Origin: a virus | IMG/VR virus record: IMGVR_UViG_3300042507_004035 | Span: 1 to 30,695 of that record | Strand: one strand, 5' to 3' | DNA length: 30,695 bases | Shown: piece by piece, positions 1 to 6,067 of the stretch | Layout: each line of letters begins with the position of its first letter | Position numbering within the stretch: position 1 is the stretch's first letter | Translations under genes and position numbers: made by a program | The notes under the pieces: model-generated | What the model saw: only the letters and a program-made list of their open reading frames with translations | Told to the model about the DNA's origin: nothing | Databases searched by the model: none

Positions 1-5
1 TATTT

Positions 6-24
6 TAATAATTACCGTTCTTTT
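6..24. repeat. Inverted repeat, left arm
   Basis: This 19-base arm (TAATAATTACCGTTCTTTT) is the reverse complement of bases 327-345, with 18 of 19 positions matching. The two arms lie in the intergenic DNA on either side of the 92-residue membrane-protein gene at 31-309. The central ACCGTTC is not low-complexity AT sequence, so chance pairing is unlikely. What lies to the left is outside the window. Confidence 0.75.
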
Positions 25-30
25 GTTAAT

Positions 31-309
31 TTATCCTTTTAAAGTTTCTTTTGTTGTAATCTTTGATTCTAATTTATCTACTCTTGAATCTGTATGTTTG
101 ATACAGTCATTAGCGATTCGATTTACTCGATCAATTTCTTGATCAATTCTACGATTAACCATTTCATCGTTTCTTGAAATCCATTGTCCTAGATTTCGAA
201 TGCTTTCTTCATTCTGTTTTGCTAACTTTGCTGTTCTAAACGCAACCACAACTCCCCATATAAGGACACCTGCACCAGCACCTAAAACAAATGCTAAAAT
301 TTGTTCCAT
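31..309 (-). CDS. Small membrane protein with coiled-coil tail
   Basis: I do not recognise a family for this 92-residue protein. Residues 4-24 form one hydrophobic helix rich in Gly, Val and Ala. The rest is charged and has heptad-like spacing (residues about 30-88), so it should be a membrane-anchored coiled coil. With only a short N-terminal leader, either orientation is possible. It starts with ATG at 309. It is the last gene visible in the direction of transcription and is enclosed by the inverted repeat at 6-24 and 327-345. An accessory lysis protein (spanin-like) or a superinfection-exclusion protein would fit the shape, but nothing in the sequence decides this. Confidence 0.6.
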   Translation of the reverse strand: MEQILAFVLGAGAGVLIWGVVVAFRTAKLAKQNEESIRNLGQWISRNDEMVNRRIDQEIDRVNRIANDCIKHTDSRVDKLESKITTKETLKG

Positions 310-326
310 AATTTATAATTGTATTT

Positions 327-345
327 AAAAGAACGGTAGTTATTA
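327..345. repeat. Inverted repeat, right arm
   Basis: Right arm of the 19-base inverted repeat whose left arm is at 6-24. One mismatch (G at 339 against A at 12). It lies between the 3' end of the tRNA and the start of the small membrane-protein gene. Confidence 0.75.
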
Positions 346-350
346 TTTTG

Positions 351-439
351 AAGTCAGGACAGGACTCGAACCTGTATGAATGATTGGTATCGCTTCCACC
401 CAATCTCCACGCATTGACGACCAATTCAGCCACCTGACT
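351..439 (-). tRNA. tRNA of unusual shape, anticodon unresolved
   Basis: On the minus strand the ends fold as a tRNA. The acceptor stem AGTCAGG/CCTGACT has seven perfect pairs. The T arm is ACAGG-TTCGAGT-CCTGT, with a perfect five-pair stem and a canonical seven-base loop. The D region begins TGGCTGAATTGG with the usual GG. The CCA end is not encoded. The 89-base length suggests a class II (Ser/Leu-like) tRNA, but I cannot form a standard anticodon arm. The best internal helix is GATTGG/CCAATC, which encloses twelve bases instead of seven; an alternative is a five-pair helix with an eight-base loop. It lies 8 bases downstream of the lipoprotein stop. It may be a working non-canonical tRNA, a tRNA with a small insertion, or a decaying copy. 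Confidence 0.7.
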
Positions 440-447
440 GCTGTAAA

Positions 448-606
448 TTACTTTACTTGTGTTGTGTCTACTGCTGTAGTATCTACTTTTACTGAATCTA
501 CTTTTACTGCTGTTGAATCTACTGCTGTTGTTGTAGTTGTTTCTACTTTTTTACAACTTACTGTTGCTAAAGCCATAATGGCTAATGCTAAAAATACTTT
601 TTTCAT
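448..606 (-). CDS. Small Thr/Val-rich lipoprotein
   Basis: A 52-residue reading frame starts with ATG at 606 (MKKVFLALAIMALATVSCKK) and ends with TAA at 448-450. It has a charged N-terminus, a hydrophobic core and a lipobox ending at Cys18, so signal peptidase II should release a lipidated peptide of about 35 residues. The mature part is a degenerate repeat of Val, Asp, Ser and Thr (VDSTAV, KVDSV, VDTTAV, VDTTQV), and the DNA repeats accordingly. The Cys-Lys-Lys after the lipobox is typical of Bacteroidota. Phages use short outer-membrane lipoproteins as o-spanins, which is one possibility; a surface-modifying lipoprotein is another. It sits between a tiny membrane protein and the tRNA. Confidence 0.7.
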   Translation of the reverse strand: MKKVFLALAIMALATVSCKKVETTTTTAVDSTAVKVDSVKVDTTAVDTTQVK

Positions 607-663
607 TTTTTTAATTTTTTATTTGATTTAATATACGAAACTAATTTTTATTTTCCAAATTTT

Positions 664-792
664 TTATGTATTTTTCCAAATACTATATGTTACTAGTATT
701 GCTGCTAATACTTGCCAGAATAGCATTTGTCTGTCAACTTGTTGCCACCACTTAATTAGGTAGTTGCTAATATTGTCTAATAATTTTCTCAT
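664..792 (-). CDS. 42-residue membrane protein
   Basis: This short frame starts with ATG at 792, one base after the stop of the upstream gene (794), and ends with TAA at 664. The N-terminal half is amphipathic and tryptophan-rich (IKWWQQVDRQ). It is followed by a hydrophobic helix (about residues 23-39) and a short polar tail. The tight spacing and clean membrane-protein composition argue that it is real. Size and shape are compatible with a small holin or membrane-modifying peptide. I recognise no family. The 57 bases between its stop and the lipoprotein start are AT-rich and hold nothing else I can name. Confidence 0.55.
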   Translation of the reverse strand: MRKLLDNISNYLIKWWQQVDRQMLFWQVLAAILVTYSIWKNT

Positions 793-793
793 A

Positions 794-1165
794 TTAGAAC
801 GTAACTGAATAGATTTCTTTTACTACTGTAGTACTTGGATCAAAGTCTTTATCTAATTCTTTAGCTACTGCTAAATCCAATGATGTTCCATTTTTAACTT
901 CTATCCATACTTCTTTTAATAATTTTGCTGAAACTACTTTGTTGTCTTCGTTTCTCGTTACTGCAAATACAGCTGCTTTTACTTGTTTTACCATGTTATT
1001 TTGATTTGTTATTATTGTTGATATTGAATTATAATCACTTCCGTTACTAAAAATGGTGGCACTTGACCCATTTAAAGGTGTTGCAAATCCTCCTCTACCT
1101 CTATAAGTTCCTGAATAGTCTACTGTTGTTCCTGTTGTTCCTAGGAATGTTGTTGTTTCGTTCAT
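794..1165 (-). CDS. Hypothetical protein, 123 residues
   Basis: The protein has two parts. Residues 1-55 are rich in Gly, Thr and Ser with no predicted helix. Residues 56-123 look like a compact alpha/beta domain (KQVKAAVFAVTRNEDNK, then KLLKEVWIEVKNG). There is no signal peptide or membrane helix. ATG at 1165 is the only sensible start. The gene lies 4 bases downstream of queC and directly upstream of the 42-residue membrane-protein gene, so it probably shares the queC transcript. I do not recognise the family. Confidence 0.6.
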   Translation of the reverse strand: MNETTTFLGTTGTTVDYSGTYRGRGGFATPLNGSSATIFSNGSDYNSISTIITNQNNMVKQVKAAVFAVTRNEDNKVVSAKLLKEVWIEVKNGTSLDLAVAKELDKDFDPSTTVVKEIYSVTF

Positions 1166-1169
1166 AATA

Positions 1170-2021
1170 CTATTTGTTATGATTATCTAATACTTTTGTT
1201 ACTTCTGCTACTACATGTTCCCATGTTACTACACCAGTTTCATCCTCATAAATTACAGGATCAGGACGACCTAATTTAATAAACGCTTCTACTCTTTCAA
1301 CTGATGAAGCACTCTTGTAATCTGAATTCCCACTTGGGTATGGTTTATAACTTGTGTTAGTTCTACTATATACTTCGTTAAAGTCTAAACATAATTCATT
1401 ACAAAGAATTTGACCATCTACTAAAATATCATACTTCATACCTTCAAGATATGGTGTAAAATATCCTACTTTTTCAGACCCCCAATTACCTACTCTAAAA
1501 GCATGGTCATCAGCATCTCTAAACTCTTGTCTACAATCCGGATAAACTCCAAAATCCCCTGCATGAATACCTAGAGCAATATCACAAGTCTCTCCTGTTC
1601 TATTAGCAACAGATAAAGCTACTGCTTGTACAATTGAAGCAAACATTTTGTTTCTGTTAGGAACAACAGTTTCTTTTTGATTTGATTGCTCATAGTGCCC
1701 TTCCGGTACTTCTTCTCCTCCTGTTACTAGGGCCGAATCTAATAGATCAACTAATCCATTTAATTGGATTTGACGATAGTTAATAGGGTTGTAATTAAAA
1801 CTATAATTACTTCTAGTATTGGAATCTAAATTATACCCATCATTTAAGTAATCTACTAATGATTGAGCTCTCTCTAGCTCTACTCTGTGTTTTTGACCGT
1901 AGTCAAAGCTAATAGCAGTAACTGTATCATACTCTTTTAAACAACGTAACAATAATGTGCTTGAATCCATACCACCTGAAAGAGATACTACAACGTGTTT
2001 CTTATTTTTGTTCTCCTTCAT
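1170..2021 (-). CDS. queC: QueC-like 7-cyano-7-deazaguanine synthase
   Basis: QueC makes preQ0 from 7-carboxy-7-deazaguanine, ammonia and ATP. In phages, preQ0 feeds modification of genomic guanine. The ATP-pyrophosphatase loop SGGMDS lies near the N-terminus, followed by the FDYGQKH motif, VPNRNKMF, and the signature GIHAGDFGVYPDCRQEF. The C-terminal region has the usual frame (TNTSY...SSVERVEAF...GRPDP), but the four zinc cysteines of standard QueC (SCY and CxxC-type positions) are all replaced. I chose ATG at 2021; an upstream ATG at 2045 is in frame and would overlap the preceding gene by 44 bases instead of 20. The first codons overlap the end of the 74-residue upstream gene. Close linkage to a DpdA-like gene supports a role in DNA modification rather than tRNA queuosine. 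Confidence 0.88.
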   Translation of the reverse strand: MKENKNKKHVVVSLSGGMDSSTLLLRCLKEYDTVTAISFDYGQKHRVELERAQSLVDYLNDGYNLDSNTRSNYSFNYNPINYRQIQLNGLVDLLDSALVTGGEEVPEGHYEQSNQKETVVPNRNKMFASIVQAVALSVANRTGETCDIALGIHAGDFGVYPDCRQEFRDADDHAFRVGNWGSEKVGYFTPYLEGMKYDILVDGQILCNELCLDFNEVYSRTNTSYKPYPSGNSDYKSASSVERVEAFIKLGRPDPVIYEDETGVVTWEHVVAEVTKVLDNHNK

Positions 2022-2226
2022 ATACTTTTTTTTCAAAATATTCATCTAAAAATTCTCTACGATAAAGTAAAATTTCACCTGTATAACTAGGATTACTTAC
2101 ATATCTTTTATGTACAGTTTCTTGCAATCTTTTAGCAGTTTCTGCTACTTGTTTCCCTAATTCAGGCCCTGCTGCTCTACCTAGATACTCATAAAGAGAC
2201 ATCATGTACGGTTTTTGTGCTTCCAT
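2002..2226 (-). CDS. Hypothetical 74-residue protein in the deazaguanine cluster
   Basis: ATG at 2226 is preferred. A longer frame to 2262 would need a TTG start and would overlap the preceding small gene. The product is soluble, helical and charged, with no cysteine and no known motif that I can see. It starts 2 bases after the stop of the 48-residue gene, and its end overlaps the start of queC by 20 bases, so its translation should be coupled to both. Being locked between dpdA and queC suggests a helper function in the modification pathway, but this is inference from position only. Confidence 0.6.
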   Translation of the reverse strand: MEAQKPYMMSLYEYLGRAAGPELGKQVAETAKRLQETVHKRYVSNPSYTGEILLYRREFLDEYFEKKVYEGEQK

Positions 2227-2228
2227 AA

Positions 2229-2375
2229 CTATAATTTGTGTTTTAATTTTTCTATTTTCCAAGGATGATAGATTATCTCAAAGGTTTCAGGATCAAACTC
2301 AGCCATCCTTTGATAACTATACCCAAACCACCTAAGTGGATAATTTATTAATTGTATTAAATAAAACTTTATCAT
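2229..2375 (-). CDS. 48-residue protein coupled to dpdA by ATGA
   Basis: This short gene starts with ATG at 2375. Its first four bases (ATGA) overlap the TGA stop of the DpdA-like gene, a classic coupling arrangement. It ends with TAG at 2229-2231, 2 bases before the next ATG. The product begins MIKFYLIQLINYPLRWFGYS, hydrophobic and aromatic for about 20 residues, followed by an acidic then basic tail. It may attach to the membrane or to a partner protein. The precise overlap at both ends is the main reason to call it. No family recognised. Confidence 0.55.
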   Translation of the reverse strand: MIKFYLIQLINYPLRWFGYSYQRMAEFDPETFEIIYHPWKIEKLKHKL

Positions 2376-3157
2376 TTATTGCAAAATTCTTTAAATTTGT
2401 TTACGTTAAATATAATATCTTCTAATTGAGAATCCAAATTTTCTTCCATAAATTCTTCAATTTTTTCTTTAGGTTTTTCTAATAAACCAAATTCAGTATA
2501 TTTAATACCTAAAGCTCCACAAATAATTGGATTTGAAGTATCAACTGAATTAATTAATGTAGGTAAGGCATCTCTATAGAATGTAAATTCTTGTGGAGTT
2601 GATGCTCCTAATAAGTGGATATAGTGATGCTCTTTAATTACATTTTGCTGTAATAAGTATTGTATTAATAGTACTCTTCCAACAGATTGATTAGCTAAGG
2701 TATTTTCAGATCCACCTAATTCTTGATAAACAACTGATGAATGATTAAAAGCAAAATGTGTATAACCTAAATCTATACATTGTTTATACAATAAATGTAT
2801 ATCACTTACGGTTTTTCCTTGCAGTACTACCATTAATTTGGTACGCATCGGCATCTTGTATTGAAGCCAATGTTTAGCGTTTTTAGCCGTAATTGCTGAA
2901 TCATTCCATTCATCAGGAACAATAAAAATGTCGGGTTTAATTAAATCGATTTTTTCAAGTAGATCTTGAGTTGTGTGAGTTACTCCCTCAAAGAGGCCAT
3001 TATCCATGATAATGAATCTGTCTCTTTCTCTTGAATCTAAAAAATATTGTCTGTAATCAGGATGTTTGTCTAATAGATGTGGTAAACAATATTCAAAATC
3101 GTTCCAGTCTAAACTATGTTCTAATAGACTTAAAGGTAATTCATGTGAAATTTTCAT
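2372..3157 (-). CDS. dpdA: DpdA-like DNA-guanine transglycosylase
   Basis: The 261-residue protein follows the motif order of the tRNA-guanine transglycosylase (TGT) barrel. It has DNGLFE at 52-57 (DSGGFQ in TGT), PDE at 81-83, LQG at 112-114, HLLG at 181-184, and SVDTSNP at 204-210 at the position of the TGT nucleophile aspartate. I therefore propose Asp52 and Asp206 as the catalytic pair. Phage members of this family (DpdA) exchange guanine in DNA for preQ0 or a derivative, protecting the genome from host restriction. No RNA-binding PUA domain is present, which fits a DNA substrate. The gene has its own hairpin-and-motif junction upstream, and the operon runs on through two small genes into queC. 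The DpdA subfamily and the final modified base cannot be read from the window. Confidence 0.75.
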   Translation of the reverse strand: MKISHELPLSLLEHSLDWNDFEYCLPHLLDKHPDYRQYFLDSRERDRFIIMDNGLFEGVTHTTQDLLEKIDLIKPDIFIVPDEWNDSAITAKNAKHWLQYKMPMRTKLMVVLQGKTVSDIHLLYKQCIDLGYTHFAFNHSSVVYQELGGSENTLANQSVGRVLLIQYLLQQNVIKEHHYIHLLGASTPQEFTFYRDALPTLINSVDTSNPIICGALGIKYTEFGLLEKPKEKIEEFMEENLDSQLEDIIFNVNKFKEFCNK

Positions 3158-3177
3158 AACTTAAATAATTTATATAA

Positions 3178-3185
3178 CTAAATAT
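3178..3185 (-). promoter_or_regulatory. ATATTTAG motif before dpdA
   Basis: A variant of the recurring intergenic motif on the gene strand, 5 bases past the hairpin at 3191-3207 and 21 bases before the dpdA start. Read as a promoter, it would drive the dpdA-queC operon. Confidence 0.35.
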
Positions 3186-3190
3186 AATAA

Positions 3191-3207
3191 GGCTCCCTTA
3201 GGGAGCC
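3191..3207 (-). terminator. Hairpin terminator after the spanin-like gene
   Basis: GGCTCCC-TTA-GGGAGCC forms a perfect seven-pair stem with a three-base loop, followed on the minus strand by a T-rich run. It sits 9 bases after the stop at 3217. Its stem is identical to that at 16934-16950. Confidence 0.75.
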
Positions 3208-3216
3208 AAACTTATT

Positions 3217-3651
3217 TTACTTTAATACTAAAAATACACTGAGAAAAGTTGCAGCTCCTGTTGTTATTTTCCAAAACAAAGTACTTCTTCTTTTACTTTT
3301 AACTTCTTTAGTTAAATCATTTGTAAGCTTTTCGTATTGGTTAATTTGTAAATCTTTTTGCTGGATGATGAATTGAGAGTTTGTATCTTTTTCTTCGTAT
3401 AAGTCAAGCATAACTGCTTTAACTTTACTTATATCTTCAAGTTTATCTATTTTTGCATATAGTAATTTTATCTCTTCAACACATCCATCATAGCGTAATA
3501 AGTCTTTTGCAACTTGTCTTGCTACTGGTGCTGGTAAGCATACTTGAGTAGTATCAGTCTTTACTACTGCTAAGGTCTTTGTTGTATCTGTTTGTGAAAA
3601 AGTATTCCAGCTCAGGGTTAGAAAACTTATTAATAGAATTAGTTTTTTCAT
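3217..3651 (-). CDS. Exported spanin-like protein with C-terminal anchor
   Basis: The 144-residue product starts MKKLILLISFLTLSWNTFSQ, a Sec signal probably cut before Gln20, as is common in Flavobacteriia. There is no lipobox cysteine. The mature part has a Thr/Asp-rich start, two cysteines (about 38 and 57), a long coiled coil (about 58-120) and a C-terminal membrane helix after a basic patch (KSKRRS). The first 98 bases of the gene overlap the end of the upstream coiled-coil gene in another frame, recalling overlapping Rz/Rz1 spanin genes. A protein with a signal at one end and a membrane anchor at the other could bridge the envelope at lysis. The assignment rests on architecture and on position after endolysin and holin. 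Confidence 0.6.
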   Translation of the reverse strand: MKKLILLISFLTLSWNTFSQTDTTKTLAVVKTDTTQVCLPAPVARQVAKDLLRYDGCVEEIKLLYAKIDKLEDISKVKAVMLDLYEEKDTNSQFIIQQKDLQINQYEKLTNDLTKEVKSKRRSTLFWKITTGAATFLSVFLVLK

Positions 3652-3916
3652 TTGTTTTTTCTTTTACTATAGTTATTGTTTTGTCAATGTGGTGAATATC
3701 GTTATTGATTGTAATTACTTTTTGTTTTACTGAATCAATCTTATGTACGATTTTAGTATCGACAGCTTTAGCTGAATCTACTTTAGTTTGTATATTCTCG
3801 ATATTCTGTTTGTAACCTTTTATGTCTGTTTTAATTCCGTTAGTAGTAAAAATTAAGTAAACAAGCAAAGCTGCAACTACATACAAAACTATATTATGAT
3901 CATTATTCTTTAACAT
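3554..3916 (-). CDS. i-spanin-like coiled-coil membrane protein
   Basis: This 120-residue protein has an N-terminal membrane helix (about residues 9-26), then a long Lys/Asp/Ile-rich coiled coil (30-90) and a short globular end (NPELEYFFTNRYNKD). That is the layout of an inner-membrane spanin whose coiled coil spans the periplasm. The ATG at 3916 overlaps the end of the holin gene by 14 bases, and its last 98 bases overlap the next gene. The expected o-spanin partner would be a lipoprotein; the overlapping gene is not one, although a separate small lipoprotein lies at 448-606. Confidence 0.6.
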   Translation of the reverse strand: MLKNNDHNIVLYVVAALLVYLIFTTNGIKTDIKGYKQNIENIQTKVDSAKAVDTKIVHKIDSVKQKVITINNDIHHIDKTITIVKEKTNEKTNSINKFSNPELEYFFTNRYNKDLSSSKD

Positions 3917-4328
3917 CTCTTTCTCCTTTATGTTTATCTAGTTTATCTAATATCTGAGTAAGTAATTCATTTGTTACAACTCCTACCATTGAAGCATTTT
4001 TTAGTACAGAGATTAGTTGGAATACTAGGAATGGTGCCATTATTGTTTCACTTAACCATCCTGTTCCTGTAAACCCTTTTTCAATTGAAAGAATACAAGC
4101 AAGCATTATATTCCAAAAGATATAAGTTTTTAATACTTTTAATGCTTTAAATGTTTGAAATCCTTCTCTTTTAATTCCAGCCCATACTCCAAAGAATCCA
4201 TCAGCAAAGACAACCAATCCTACTGCTAGAAATTGCTCAGCATTATCAGCAGTTAAATTAAAGAAATAAGTGCCTATAAAGGCTAGTAGTGTTGACATTG
4301 ATAATGTAATTAGTAGGCCTGTTTTCAT
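3903..4328 (-). CDS. Phage holin (phage_holin_4-like)
   Basis: The 141-residue protein has about three to four hydrophobic segments: residues 4-24, 31-52 (LAVGLVVFADGFFGVWAG), 68-84 and 95-112. A charged C-terminal tail follows (about 118-141). The central FADGFFGVWAGIKR resembles the D-x-x-x-G-x-x-A-x-x-x-R segment of the phage_holin_4 family. It would open the inner membrane to release the endolysin. It lies 5 bases after the endolysin gene and overlaps the spanin-like gene, so all three should be translated from one transcript. Confidence 0.7.
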   Translation of the reverse strand: MKTGLLITLSMSTLLAFIGTYFFNLTADNAEQFLAVGLVVFADGFFGVWAGIKREGFQTFKALKVLKTYIFWNIMLACILSIEKGFTGTGWLSETIMAPFLVFQLISVLKNASMVGVVTNELLTQILDKLDKHKGERDVKE

Positions 4329-4333
4329 GGTAA

Positions 4334-4945
4334 CTATTTTACGTATTCGTAATATTTTTTAGTTTTTTGATTTCTATCATCTAATCCATGAGTACCACCA
4401 TTAATTCTTTTTGTAAGAGCTAAGATAGCTGCATCGTTTACTCCTTGATCACAAATTGACCATAATTTATTTTTATCGAAGAAGAACATTGCTGATTCAA
4501 AAGAGTAAGTAGTTGCTACTAGATCTGGAGTAGTCATAATCTCTGGCTTCTTTAGATAATCAGAAAATGCTTTGTAATTATCTTTTCCTGTTAATTGAAG
4601 AGCTCCTCTTCCTCTGAATTTCCACCCATCTCCTGAAGCTTCTGCCCCATTACCCATTCTAGATGCATAAACTCTGTTTGCAATTTTTTCAGGATTTCTT
4701 GAATAAGATTCTTCTAAGTTACCTGGAAAATATTTTCCAAAGATCTTTTGAAGACCGTCTGCTGAGTAATTTAGATTCTCTGTAAATAATTTGAAACCTC
4801 CTGTTTCGTGTGCTGTTTGAGCAAAGAAGTGTGCTGCTCTAATTGGAGTAAATTTATAAAACTCCATTGCTTTTTTCATAGTACCAGGACCAAATACTCC
4901 GTCTGCTGTTACCCCTATTTTTTCTTGTAAACTTTTCAAGCTCAT
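4334..4945 (-). CDS. GH19 endolysin with peptidoglycan-binding domain
   Basis: Residues 1-30 are a short peptidoglycan-binding helix bundle (LQEKIGVTADGVFGPGTM). Residues 35-203 are a glycoside hydrolase family 19 domain, the chitinase-like fold used by many phage endolysins. Catalytic glutamates are likely Glu47 (TAHETGGF) and Glu56 (FTENLNYS). The family signature GRGALQLTGKDNY lies around residues 111-123. It should hydrolyse the glycan strands of host peptidoglycan. There is no signal peptide, so release depends on a holin. At 203 residues it is a normal length for a two-domain phage enzyme. It sits between the PAS membrane protein and the holin. Confidence 0.88.
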   Translation of the reverse strand: MSLKSLQEKIGVTADGVFGPGTMKKAMEFYKFTPIRAAHFFAQTAHETGGFKLFTENLNYSADGLQKIFGKYFPGNLEESYSRNPEKIANRVYASRMGNGAEASGDGWKFRGRGALQLTGKDNYKAFSDYLKKPEIMTTPDLVATTYSFESAMFFFDKNKLWSICDQGVNDAAILALTKRINGGTHGLDDRNQKTKKYYEYVK

Positions 4946-4955
4946 ATCCTAATTT

Positions 4956-6065
4956 TTATTTGTTATTATTTTCTTGTGTGGCGTATTTAATTCCCATAAT
5001 TGTACCAACTATTGAAAATGCATTAGTTAATAAAACACTAAACATATTTGACCAAGTTGAACCAATTATTTGTGTGTCCTTACCTGTAAGCATCGCTAAC
5101 CAATATAATATAGTTGTTACAACACCTACTCCAACTATAACTGCTAAAGCACATTTAACAATTATTTTTATTAACTCATTTTGACTCTTTTTTAATACTA
5201 CATCTAAATCATTTAAAGCAGTATCCTTTTCTAATTCTATTGAATTTTTAAGTTTTTCAGAGTTTTCTAATTCAATTGTTAAATTCTGTGTAAGCTCATC
5301 TATCTTCTTCTTATCATTTACAGCTTCAGTAACATCAGTAGCGATTTTAACTACATCAGTGATATTGCCTTTACTGTCAAGCACAGGATTATATGTTGCT
5401 TGTAAATAAACAATAGAGTTATCTACTTTTCTTCTTTCAAATATTCCATCAAAGAATGTACCTTTTTTTAAATTTTCCCAAAACTTAGCATATTCATCAG
5501 ACTTTGAATATTCATAGCTTACAAAAATGCTATGATGTTTTCCAATGACTTTATCTTTTTCATTGGATTTATACCCCATAGTTTCTAAGAATATAGGATT
5601 TGCATCTGTTATAAATCCATCAGTATTAAAACTAATAAGAGCTGTACTTCTATTGATAGCATCTATCTGTTTTTTACTACTAACAATAGCACTAATGTCA
5701 GTAGCAATTTTCATTATTTTAGTAATCTTACCACTATCATCAAAAATAGGATTGTAAGTTGCTTGAAGATTAATAAGACTTTTATCTTTTCGTCTTCTTT
5801 CAAATTCTCCCTGATAGTACTTACCGCTTCTTAGTATGTCCCAAAATTTTTCATATTCAAGTGATCTTGCATACTCTTCACATACAAAAGTGCTATGATG
5901 TTTACCTATAAGTTCTTCATGGTTACCCACTCCATACCCCATTGCTTCCAAGAAGATATCATTAACCCCTAGTATAATACCGCTAAGGTCAAAGTAGATA
6001 ATAGCATTACTTCTATTGATTGCCTCAAGTCTACTCAGCAATTCTTCTTTTGATAAGTTTTTCAT
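4956..6065 (-). CDS. Tandem-PAS sensor with two C-terminal membrane helices
   Basis: The 369-residue protein carries two closely related PAS domains (about 15-132 and 137-255). Both contain the block FLE(A/T)MGY...GKHHS(T/I)FV...EY..FW and end with QATYNP...KIATD(I/V), as in the cytoplasmic PAS pairs of bacterial chemoreceptors. A coiled coil follows (255-300), then two hydrophobic helices (306-328 and 345-361) and a short tail. No kinase, cyclase, HAMP or receptor signalling domain is present. The predicted topology puts both PAS domains in the cytoplasm. The gene lies 10 bases upstream of the endolysin and 2 bases downstream of another two-helix protein. The PAS ligand (heme, flavin or small molecule) cannot be told from the sequence. 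A sensor-gated holin, antiholin or lysis timer is a reasonable hypothesis. Confidence 0.8.
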   Translation of the reverse strand: MKNLSKEELLSRLEAINRSNAIIYFDLSGIILGVNDIFLEAMGYGVGNHEELIGKHHSTFVCEEYARSLEYEKFWDILRSGKYYQGEFERRRKDKSLINLQATYNPIFDDSGKITKIMKIATDISAIVSSKKQIDAINRSTALISFNTDGFITDANPIFLETMGYKSNEKDKVIGKHHSIFVSYEYSKSDEYAKFWENLKKGTFFDGIFERRKVDNSIVYLQATYNPVLDSKGNITDVVKIATDVTEAVNDKKKIDELTQNLTIELENSEKLKNSIELEKDTALNDLDVVLKKSQNELIKIIVKCALAVIVGVGVVTTILYWLAMLTGKDTQIIGSTWSNMFSVLLTNAFSIVGTIMGIKYATQENNNK

Positions 6066-6067
6066 TT

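Noticed and set aside
236-433. Open frame of 65 codons over the tRNA on the minus strand
   Set aside because: It runs through the tRNA and into the 31-309 gene in the wrong frame and has no coding character.
380-631. Plus-strand frame of 83 codons
   Set aside because: It is the antisense of the tRNA and the repeat-rich lipoprotein gene; the repeats keep it open by chance.
4956-6065. A captured methyl-accepting chemotaxis receptor
   Set aside because: The PAS domains resemble those of chemoreceptors, but HAMP and the methyl-accepting signalling hairpin are absent and the membrane helices are at the C-terminus.
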